12,151 nucleotides of DNA from Candidatus Vogelbacteria bacterium (GTDB taxonomy: Bacteria; Patescibacteriota; Minisyncoccia; Phycocordibacterales; XYD1-FULL-46-19), in contig JAPLZN010000081.1 of assembly GCA_026395035.1 (NCBI GenBank), forward strand, positions 1 to 12,151, in the 5' to 3' direction. The notes beneath the pieces were generated by a model that ran no database searches, was not told the DNA's origin, and was given only the letters and a program-made list of their open reading frames with translations. The translations under genes and the position numbers were made by a program. Shown here one piece after another: positions 7,389-12,151 of the stretch (positions are counted from its first letter, which is position 1; each line of letters starts with the position of its first letter).

Positions 7389-7959
7389 ACTGATACTCTC
7401 TAAAAACCCGGCCATAGAGAGCAATAACCTGTTTGGCCTCGTGCTGGCTAATTTTAAAATCGACTTCATGAGCAATACGATTGCGATATTTGTGCGCCTC
7501 CCAGGCGTCATCCAGCGATTCCATATCCCCTTTTCCGACATTCATCAGCCGATCCCCAATCGATTCACCGGCATAACCGAGGGTAGACAGCAAATCCTCC
7601 AGCATTTTGTCAGCTTCAATTACCGCCAATTTCAGGTCGGATTCATTGTCGGAACTAATTAATCGCTCCACCTCCTCCCAGCGAGCATTTTTCTTTCCTG
7701 TTTTCTCCATATTGGCCGAAATCGCCGACATCAGTTGCTCCTGCTCTTCCCGGCGAATAAGGATTAGGCGATACAGAAAATCGATAAAAAGAAAGGTCAA
7801 AAAAACCGAAATCAAAATCAAAATCATTTTGAGCGCAAAAATATACCAGTAACCAGCGAAGACTACTCGGCCATCAACCTGCTCGACAAAACCGATCTTC
7901 TGAAAAAAAAGATAGATCTGGTAGAAATAATATTCGATATTGAAGAAGTTCGCCTGCAT
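7381..7959 (-). CDS. Membrane-anchored hypothetical protein with a HEPN-like RxxxxH motif
   Basis: This 192-residue protein has one strong membrane helix (about residues 40-65), a basic stop-transfer region, a charged linker and a helical C-terminal domain (about 95-190). That domain holds the conserved block EADKMLEDLL, GYAGESIGDRL and DAWEAHKYRNRIAHE. R159-NRIA-H164 matches the Rx4-6H active-site pattern of HEPN ribonuclease domains and of DUF4145-like proteins. I recognise the block as common in CPR hypothetical proteins, but no function is established. RNase activity is only a possibility; many HEPN-like folds serve in binding. It is a single gene, convergent with the initiator tRNA and sharing its terminator. 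Confidence 0.82.
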   Translation of the reverse strand: MQANFFNIEYYFYQIYLFFQKIGFVEQVDGRVVFAGYWYIFALKMILILISVFLTFLFIDFLYRLILIRREEQEQLMSAISANMEKTGKKNARWEEVERLISSDNESDLKLAVIEADKMLEDLLSTLGYAGESIGDRLMNVGKGDMESLDDAWEAHKYRNRIAHEVDFKISQHEAKQVIALYGRVFREYQYI

Positions 7960-7998
7960 TTTTAGATAAACATACGAATATACGAATTATACCAATTT

Positions 7999-8046
7999 AC
8001 GAATGGCTACGAATAGATACGATCTGATCCATTCGTAGCCATTCGT
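7999..8046. repeat. Large intergenic hairpin built of ATTCGTA units
   Basis: A perfect 16-bp inverted repeat (7999-8014 with 8031-8046, loop 16 bases) consists of ACGAATGGCTACGAAT and its complement. Looser AATATACGAAT/ATTCGTATATT pieces flank it on both sides (about 7974-7996 and 8050-8075), giving a nested palindrome over most of the gap between gatA and the HEPN-like gene. It could act as a terminator for gatA, but there is no T-run; it looks more like a simple palindromic repeat. Confidence 0.75.
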
Positions 8047-8081
8047 TTCATTCGCATTATTCGTATATTGGTATATTAAGT

Positions 8082-9491
8082 TTACAACTTTGCGAAGCGC
8101 TTGCCAAAGGAAAAGAGCAGGTCTTCGCGGAAATGCGGAGCCATGATTTGGATGCCCAACGGTAACCCCGTAGAAGTCTTCCCGGACGGAACCGAAATCG
8201 CCGGCAAGCCGGTCAAATTGGCCGGCACGGTAAAAATATCTTCCAGGTACATTTTGAGCGGATCGGCCGTTTTTTCCCCCAGTAGCCACGCCGGAGTCGG
8301 AGAGGTCGGAGTAACGATAATATCGACATCCGCAAAAACTTTATCGTAAGCCTGTCTAATCAGATGACGCACATCGTTCGCCTTGTGGTAATAAGCATCG
8401 TAATAGCCGGCCGACAGCACATAGGTCCCCAACAATATGCGCCGACGCACTTCCGGACCAAAACCCGTCCCCCGAGTCTTCAAGTAATCACCCAAGAGGT
8501 CGGCCCCGTCTTTGTGGTTCCCGTAGCGCAGGCCGTCAAAACGCGCCAGGTTGGTCGAAGCTTCGGCCGGCATCAGAACATAGTAACAAGCCAACGAATA
8601 TTTTAGGACGGACAAATCGACATCCACAATCTCGTAGCCATAGTCACGAAACTTGTGAACTGATTCATAGAAATTTTTCAACACCTCTTCATCCACCCCT
8701 TCGGCCAAATAACTTTCCGGAATACCAATCCGCATTTTTTCTTTTTGTTTGGGATAAGCCGAACTGTCAAGCGAGGTCGAGTCGTTCGGATCCTTGCCCT
8801 TGATCGCGTTAAACAGAATTTCCGCATCACCAACGGTTTTGGCGATTGGACCGATCTGATCAAGTGAGGAGGCCATCGCCACCAGTCCATACCGCGAGAC
8901 TGTCCCATAGGTCGGTTTTAGGCCGACCACACCACACAGCGCCGCCGGCTGACGAATGGACCCGCCGGTATCCGAACCGAGGGCCGCCAGCGCCAAATTA
9001 CCCCCGACCGCCGCCGCCGAGCCCGACGACGAACCACCCGGCACCCGGGTTAAATCGTGCGGATTTTTGGTTGGACCATAGGCGGAGTTTTCGCCCGAAC
9101 CGCCCATGGCAAATTCGTCCATGTTCGTTCGGCCGAGAAAAATCGCTTCTTTCGCTTTTAATTTTTCGATTACCGTCGCGTCATAAACCGCCCGATAATT
9201 TTCCAAAATCTTTGACCCCGACGAGCTTACTCGACCCTTAATCAGCATATTATCCTTAATCGCCAGCGGAATACCGCCCAAAATGGAAATCTCTTCCTTG
9301 CGCGCAATTTTTTCATCCACCGCCTTAGCCTGATCCAATGCGTCGGCAAAAACTTCCAAATAGGCATTCAGCTCGCCGTTTTTTTCTTTAATGGCGTTTA
9401 GGTAGCTTTGGGTCAATTCCACCGCCGTAAAATCCCCGGCCAAGAGCCCGGCATGTGCCTTTTCAATCGTCAGTTTGTTCAGGTCGAGCAT
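8082..9491 (-). CDS. gatA: Glutamyl/aspartyl-tRNA amidotransferase subunit A
   Basis: The 469-residue amidase-signature enzyme is the glutaminase subunit of GatCAB, which converts Glu-tRNA(Gln) and often Asp-tRNA(Asn) to the amide forms. The catalytic triad is visible as K79 (IKDN), S154 (GGSSSGS) and S178 (DTGGSIR), at the same numbers as in well-studied GatA proteins. The signature runs on through CGVVGLKPTYG. The length is slightly below the usual 480-490. It lies 47 bp downstream of gatC on the same strand. No clear Shine-Dalgarno site is seen before the ATG. gatB is absent from the window and must lie elsewhere. Confidence 0.97.
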   Translation of the reverse strand: MLDLNKLTIEKAHAGLLAGDFTAVELTQSYLNAIKEKNGELNAYLEVFADALDQAKAVDEKIARKEEISILGGIPLAIKDNMLIKGRVSSSGSKILENYRAVYDATVIEKLKAKEAIFLGRTNMDEFAMGGSGENSAYGPTKNPHDLTRVPGGSSSGSAAAVGGNLALAALGSDTGGSIRQPAALCGVVGLKPTYGTVSRYGLVAMASSLDQIGPIAKTVGDAEILFNAIKGKDPNDSTSLDSSAYPKQKEKMRIGIPESYLAEGVDEEVLKNFYESVHKFRDYGYEIVDVDLSVLKYSLACYYVLMPAEASTNLARFDGLRYGNHKDGADLLGDYLKTRGTGFGPEVRRRILLGTYVLSAGYYDAYYHKANDVRHLIRQAYDKVFADVDIIVTPTSPTPAWLLGEKTADPLKMYLEDIFTVPANLTGLPAISVPSGKTSTGLPLGIQIMAPHFREDLLFSFGKRFAKL

Positions 9492-9511
9492 TTTGTGTTT
9501 ATGATTTCATT

Positions 9512-9539
9512 CGTAATCCGTAATTCGTAATCCGTAATT
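9512..9539. repeat. Tandem 14-bp repeat between gatC and gatA
   Basis: Two perfect head-to-tail copies of CGTAATCCGTAATT occupy 9512-9525 and 9526-9539; the second reaches the gatC stop codon. ATTCG lies immediately before. The unit resembles the ATTCGTA pieces of the hairpin near 8000. Confidence 0.85.
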
Positions 9540-9823
9540 TAGTTAAAGATTTTCTTCACCTTAAAATACCCCTCCGCCTGATTCGGCGCCTCGGCCAAAA
9601 TCGCCTCCGTAAACTCGCCCGGCAAATATGGCTCCGTGTCCGGCCGCAACACATTTTTTAGATACGGCTCCGCCCCCGCCTCTTCCGGCTGGGGAGCATC
9701 TTTCAGTTCCGAAACATAAGCCAAAATCGCCTCCAAATCTTTTTGAAGCTTTACCTTCTCCTCCTCCCCCACCTCCATCCGGGCCAAACTAGCCAATTTT
9801 TCAATATCTTTAAGCTCAATCAT
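9539..9823 (-). CDS. gatC: Glutamyl/aspartyl-tRNA amidotransferase subunit C
   Basis: The 94-residue GatC has the typical layout: an N-terminal helical part (IEKLASLARMEV, then a helix ending ILAYVSEL) and a C-terminal LRPDTEPY segment that wraps GatA, ending APNQAEGYFKVKKI. GatC stabilises GatA and couples it to GatB. The length is normal. It is the first gene of the gatC-gatA pair; no Shine-Dalgarno site is evident. The 52-bp gap to the reverse transcriptase gene contains AGCTTTTAGCT repeats. Confidence 0.95.
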   Translation of the reverse strand: MIELKDIEKLASLARMEVGEEEKVKLQKDLEAILAYVSELKDAPQPEEAGAEPYLKNVLRPDTEPYLPGEFTEAILAEAPNQAEGYFKVKKIFN

Positions 9824-9844
9824 AGGGAAATATTAACACAAAAA

Positions 9845-9875
9845 GCTTTTAGCTGGTAGCTGTTGGCTTTTAGCT
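9845..9875. repeat. Short AGCT-type direct repeats
   Basis: GCTTTTAGCT occurs at 9845-9854 and 9866-9875, separated by GGTAGCTGTTG. This low-complexity intergenic repeat lies between the gatC start and the reverse transcriptase stop. No function is apparent. Confidence 0.6.
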
Positions 9876-10961
9876 TTATCTGGCTAATTGTTCCCTTATC
9901 TTATGAGTATTGCCGTATTTCAACAACCCTAAATAAGATTGTCTTACTGCTTCATTTTCCAGCTTCTCCGCCAAATTCCTCATCATTCGTCGTCTAGTCA
10001 CCCGCCGTAAGACGCGGTGATTCGTCCAATGCCCCCAACCGAGAAAATCTATGCCAGAAGCCAAGGTTTCAATAGACACTTTATTCGGATGCAGTTTCAA
10101 TTGGAGTTTTTTGGTCAAAAAGTTCTCAATGACTGGTAGAATATTTTCTAGTTTCCCCTTTTCCTGTGAAAATATCACAAAATCATCAGCGTAACGAATA
10201 TAGTATTTCATTTTCAGTTTGTGCTTCACAAACTGATCAAATTCGTTTAGATAGATATTCACCAATAATTGCGAGGTTAAGTTGCCGAGAGGTAATCCTT
10301 TGCCTTTTGTATTGTCATACCGGCGGAAGCCGGTATCCAGGTTAGTATTCTGTGGTATCTCTCCTGGATTCCGGGTCAAGCCCGGAATGACAACGGATAC
10401 AGCACCGGCAACCACAGTTTGGAAACTCCCCACCACCTGCTCCAACAACCACAAAATATCTTGATCAATAATAAATTTGGCCAATATTTGTTTCAAAATC
10501 TCGTGATCGATAGAGGCGAAGAACTTCCGCACATCGCATTTCAGCACCCAGAGAGTTTTGGTATGGTTTTTACTGGCCTTACCCGCCAATTTTTTGAATC
10601 TCGCCAGCGCCTTGTGCGTTCCCTTGTTCAACCGACAGGAATACGAATCAGCAATGAACTTTCTATCAAAATACGGATATAAAATTCGGTAAATAGCATG
10701 ATGAAGCAAGCGGTCCCGCACGCTCGCCTTGTGGATATTCCGCGGTTTCGGGTCGGCGATATTGAAAGCTTGATACCCGCCATGTTTGTAAGTATGATTA
10801 GCCAGTTCAGCGTGAAGTTTGAAAATATTAGCCATTAAATGCAGAGAAAAGAAATGAACATCCTGTCGCCCCCGTTTCCCTTTCAGGAATTCGCCCCAAG
10901 CTAAGAGTAAATTATCCACGCTAATAATCTCCTCAAAAGTATGAACCAATTGAGTTTTCAT
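9876..10961 (-). CDS. Diversity-generating retroelement reverse transcriptase
   Basis: The 361-residue DGR-type reverse transcriptase copies the TR RNA with adenine-directed errors for transfer into VR. Visible motifs: RxIHKAxVRDRLLHHA (about 74-90), DSYSCRLNKGTHKA (105-118), the first catalytic Asp in KCDVRKFFASID (141-152), GLPLGNLTSQ (222-231), the form typical of DGR enzymes where group II intron enzymes have GxPQGG, the catalytic YADD (257-260), and HPNKVS plus FLGW downstream. No maturase or endonuclease domain is present. About 35 residues (183-219) between the FFxSID region and GLPLGN are extra and correspond to an inserted palindromic element kept in frame. The TR lies 5' on the same strand, with avd antisense in between. 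The start at 10961 overlaps the proposed avd start head to head. Confidence 0.96.
   Translation of the reverse strand: MKTQLVHTFEEIISVDNLLLAWGEFLKGKRGRQDVHFFSLHLMANIFKLHAELANHTYKHGGYQAFNIADPKPRNIHKASVRDRLLHHAIYRILYPYFDRKFIADSYSCRLNKGTHKALARFKKLAGKASKNHTKTLWVLKCDVRKFFASIDHEILKQILAKFIIDQDILWLLEQVVGSFQTVVAGAVSVVIPGLTRNPGEIPQNTNLDTGFRRYDNTKGKGLPLGNLTSQLLVNIYLNEFDQFVKHKLKMKYYIRYADDFVIFSQEKGKLENILPVIENFLTKKLQLKLHPNKVSIETLASGIDFLGWGHWTNHRVLRRVTRRRMMRNLAEKLENEAVRQSYLGLLKYGNTHKIREQLAR
10314..10391. repeat. REP/MITE-like palindromic element inserted in frame in the reverse transcriptase gene
   Basis: The element is bounded by GTCAT (10314-10318) and ATGAC (10387-10391). It contains two perfect 8-bp hairpins, ATACCGGC-GGAA-GCCGGTAT (10317-10336) and ATTCCGGG-TCAAG-CCCGGAAT (10368-10388), separated by CCAG...CTGG. 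It is 78 bp, a multiple of three, and codes for residues of the VIPGLTRNPG...GFRRYD kind, which is typical of translated copies of this widespread repeat type. Confidence 0.88.
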
Positions 10962-11364
10962 AAAGAAGATCCCACTAAGTCACCCCCCCCCCAGACAATC
11001 GCCGGCGATAATCACTAAATTAGTTGCCGCATACAAAGTTTGGCAAGAGTATTTGCCACACCTGACAAAACAAACTAAATATTCGTTAGGTTTAAAAATT
11101 GACAGCATTTTAATTGAAGTGATCGAGGGAGCCATTACGGCTTGTTATGTGGATAAAACTCAAAAATTACCTTTCATTACCAGAACGATCATTAAGCTCG
11201 ACACGCTGAAATTCTTTCTAAAAATCGCTTGGGAAACTAAGGCGTTGGATAACAAAAAATACATTGCTCTTTCCGAACCCTTAGACGAAATCGGGCGGAT
11301 GTTGGGCGGCTGGCGCAATCAAAACTTAAAACAAAACTCTCCCACGAAAGCAGGAGAGAAATGA
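10941..11364 (+). CDS. avd: DGR accessory variability determinant (Avd-like, four-helix bundle), 5' end frame-broken
   Basis: The frame that ends at TGA 11362-11364 codes for a basic helical protein of the Avd/four-helix-bundle family: LVAAYKVWQEYLPHL, YSLGLKIDSILIEVIEG, LPFITRTIIKLDTLKFF and the C-terminal LSEPLDEIGRMLGGW. Avd forms a pentamer that binds the reverse transcriptase and the TR RNA and is needed for mutagenic retrohoming. The only usual start in this frame is TTG 11053, which would remove most of helix 1; the homologous frame is open back to 10954. The best start is ATG 10941, in the frame that joins the Avd frame if one C of the C10 tract (10983-10992) is removed; this would give about 140 residues. 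As read, the gene is out of frame. It lies on the strand opposite the reverse transcriptase and ends 8 bp from TR. Confidence 0.85.
10983..10992. repeat. C10 homopolymer tract at the avd 5' end
   Basis: Ten consecutive C residues lie between the ATG at 10941 and the conserved avd frame. Nine (or twelve) would join the two frames. It is either a sequencing or assembly length error, or a slippage-prone switch. Confidence 0.9.
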
Positions 11365-11372
11365 AGAGAGTA

Positions 11373-11503
11373 GCGAGACCAGCGGAACAGTGCTTGGACT
11401 TCCAGTCGTTGTCGAGCCAGTTGTAGTTCCAGTTCCACGAGCCATCCTCGTTCCGGTTGAGGTACAGGACATAACGGTTGCCATTCGGGTTACGCAGGAT
11501 TAT
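11373..11503 (-). repeat. DGR template repeat (TR)
   Basis: This 131-bp stretch aligns without gaps to 11931-12061. On the minus strand it contains 33 adenines, many in AAC codons (eight AAC, one AAT in the frame matching the target). All 20 differences from the other copy fall on these adenines, which marks this copy as the unmutated template. Both copies share an identical 18-base G/C-rich 3' end (CTGTTCCGCTGGTCTCGC), the expected initiation-of-homing region. The open frame through TR is not taken as a protein gene. Confidence 0.95.
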
Positions 11504-11830
11504 GTAGAATGCCACCCATGCCACCACCCCTTGAAAATGCCACACGGGTACTTCCATTTTTCTAAGCGAATTATCGCTAAGAAAAATTGGTCGCTCTCGG
11601 GGTTGTATCGTATCCGGCATCATAATGCCTTAGCATTCCACACCAAGTATCTTCATTTTTTGTTCTTCAATATAATTGAAGAATTTGGAGTTACATACAC
11701 CACTCTACCCGAAACCTTGGCCGCGGATATTCTCAATGTATGGATACTGGATTCGGCGGCAAGCAGCCGTAACCGCTTGCTGATATTCGCCTATTACCGC
11801 ACTTAGTTTAACACATTATTTTTTGAACAG
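11504..11830. other. Non-coding stretch with strong hairpins upstream of TR
   Basis: I see no convincing gene in these 327 bases. Two stem-loops stand out: 11556-11587 (14-bp stem with one mismatch, loop ATTA) and 11663-11683 (9-bp perfect stem TTCTTCAAT/ATTGAAGAA, loop ATA). They lie 5' of TR on the minus strand, so they could be part of the folded TR RNA leader. The TR promoter should lie here because a terminator separates this stretch from the target gene. A + frame from ATG 11537 to 11806 (89 codons) has no recognisable family. Confidence 0.55.
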
Positions 11831-11865
11831 AAAAAGGCCCGCATCCATATTTCAGAATGCGGGCC
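11831..11865 (-). terminator. Intrinsic terminator of the DGR target gene
   Basis: On the minus strand a perfect 9-bp stem GGCCCGCAT/ATGCGGGCC (11857-11865 with 11836-11844, 12-base loop) is followed by TTTTT (11835-11831). It lies about 45 bases after the target gene stop codon and separates target mRNA from TR RNA. Confidence 0.9.
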
Positions 11866-11908
11866 CAAAGACTAAGGTCTTAAATCCAAAGTCCGAAGAC
11901 TAAAGAAA

Positions 11909-12151
11909 TTAAGCCTTAGGGCTATCGTTTGCGAGACCAGCGGAACAGCGCTCGGACTCCCAGTCGCCGTCGAGCCAGTAGTAGTTCCAGAGCCACGAGC
12001 CATCCCCGTGCCGGTAGAGGCACAGGACACAACGGCGGCCATCCGGGTCACGCAGGACGAGACCGAAGAAGTCCAGGTAGGTAATCTTGCGAGTGCGATA
12101 GAGCCACCCCAAGACGCTGTTCTCCTTGTTGGCCTGGTAATCCAGCCAAAG
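11909..12151 (-). CDS. DGR target (variable) protein, C-terminal part; 5' end outside the window
   Basis: An open minus-strand frame enters from the right edge and runs 80 residues to TAA 11909-11911. Its start lies beyond the window; an internal TTG near 12112 is not a credible start. Residues from [10 protein letters not shown] to RCSAGLA are encoded by VR, only 6 codons from the C-terminus, as in other DGR targets. Compared with TR, seven of eight AAC codons are changed (to Asp, Arg, Tyr, His, Leu, Tyr and Gly). The Trp, Gly and Leu scaffold codons, which contain no A in TR, are fixed. That pattern fits a C-type-lectin-like binding surface with fixed core and variable face, but the fold and ligand cannot be told from this fragment. 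Confidence 0.92.
   Translation of the reverse strand, partial: LWLDYQANKENSVLGWLYRTRKITYLDFFGLVLRDPDGRRCVLCLYRHGDGSWLWNYYWLDGDWESERCSAGLANDSPKA
11931..12061 (-). repeat. DGR variable repeat (VR)
   Basis: This 131-bp repeat pairs with TR (11373-11503) without gaps. In coding sense the 20 differences are 12 A-to-G, 5 A-to-C and 3 A-to-T, with none at the 98 non-adenine positions. Beyond both ends similarity stops: on the 5' side TR has TAC where VR has GGT. The identical 18-base 3' end adjoins the last target codons. Confidence 0.95.

Noticed and set aside
9876..10961. Group II intron or retron reverse transcriptase
   Set aside because: There is no maturase or HNH domain and no intron RNA domain V-like structure. 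The GLPLGNLTSQ motif and the adjacent TR/VR pair and Avd fix it as a DGR enzyme.
11237..11623. Minus-strand open frame of 128 codons through TR, as a protein-coding gene
   Set aside because: It consists of TR plus the antisense of avd. The start lies in non-coding DNA with hairpins and the C-terminal half is avd antisense. The open frame through TR follows from TR mirroring a coding VR.
11537..11806. Possible 89-residue + strand gene between TR and the target gene
   Set aside because: No recognisable family, no ribosome binding site, and it runs across two strong hairpins. Kept only as a note in the non-coding entry.
1..12151. Recoded TGA (genetic code 25) as in some CPR lineages
   Set aside because: Conserved genes here contain no in-frame TGA, and the recombinase and avd frames end at TGA in sensible places.
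1..12151. CRISPR array
   Set aside because: No series of regularly spaced repeats occurs; repeats found are palindromes, a two-copy tandem and the DGR pair.

Overview
This window looks like chromosomal DNA of an uncultivated CPR/Patescibacteria-type bacterium, perhaps Parcubacteria-like. That assignment is an inference from gene families and style: a short-leader HTH family, small hypothetical proteins with an RNRIAH motif, tRNAs without encoded CCA, few Shine-Dalgarno sites, ATTCGTA-type intergenic repeats and the diversity-generating retroelement type. TAA, TAG and TGA all behave as stops (translation table 11). No taxon marker is present.

Layout. (1) 1-1910: the tail of a possible response regulator, a large serine recombinase on +, and two tRNA genes on - (Asp-GTC and Met-CAT). 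The recombinase reads into the antisense of tRNA-Asp, as expected for an integrase beside its attachment site. (2) 1870-2613: an HTH protein on - whose start codon and -10 box lie in a perfect 26-bp palindrome. Its 3' end runs into tRNA-Met. (3) 2628-7056: a copper operon on -, in the order csoR, HMA/TauE-SafE/cupredoxin fusion, small membrane-anchored cupredoxin, copA. The genes are tightly packed behind one promoter that carries a G/C-tract operator. (4) 7134-7388: a + strand initiator tRNA preceded by a damaged copy of its own 5' half, then a strong bidirectional terminator. (5) 7381-7959: a membrane-anchored protein with a HEPN-like motif. (6) 8082-9823: gatC-gatA (gatB is not in the window). 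(7) 9876-12151: a diversity-generating retroelement (DGR).

The DGR is the main find. Its parts are a reverse transcriptase (-), an Avd-type accessory protein on the opposite strand (+), a 131-bp template repeat TR (11373-11503), and a 131-bp variable repeat VR (11931-12061). VR forms the 3' end of a target gene that continues beyond the window. TR and VR align without gaps and differ at 20 positions, all at adenines of the coding-strand TR (20 of 33 adenines, 0 of 98 other bases). This is the signature of adenine-specific mutagenic retrohoming. Three oddities follow: avd lies antisense to the presumed RNA downstream of TR; the avd 5' end is frame-broken at a C10 tract; and a palindromic REP-like element has inserted in frame between the conserved motifs of the reverse transcriptase. 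A related half-element lies inside the copper operon.
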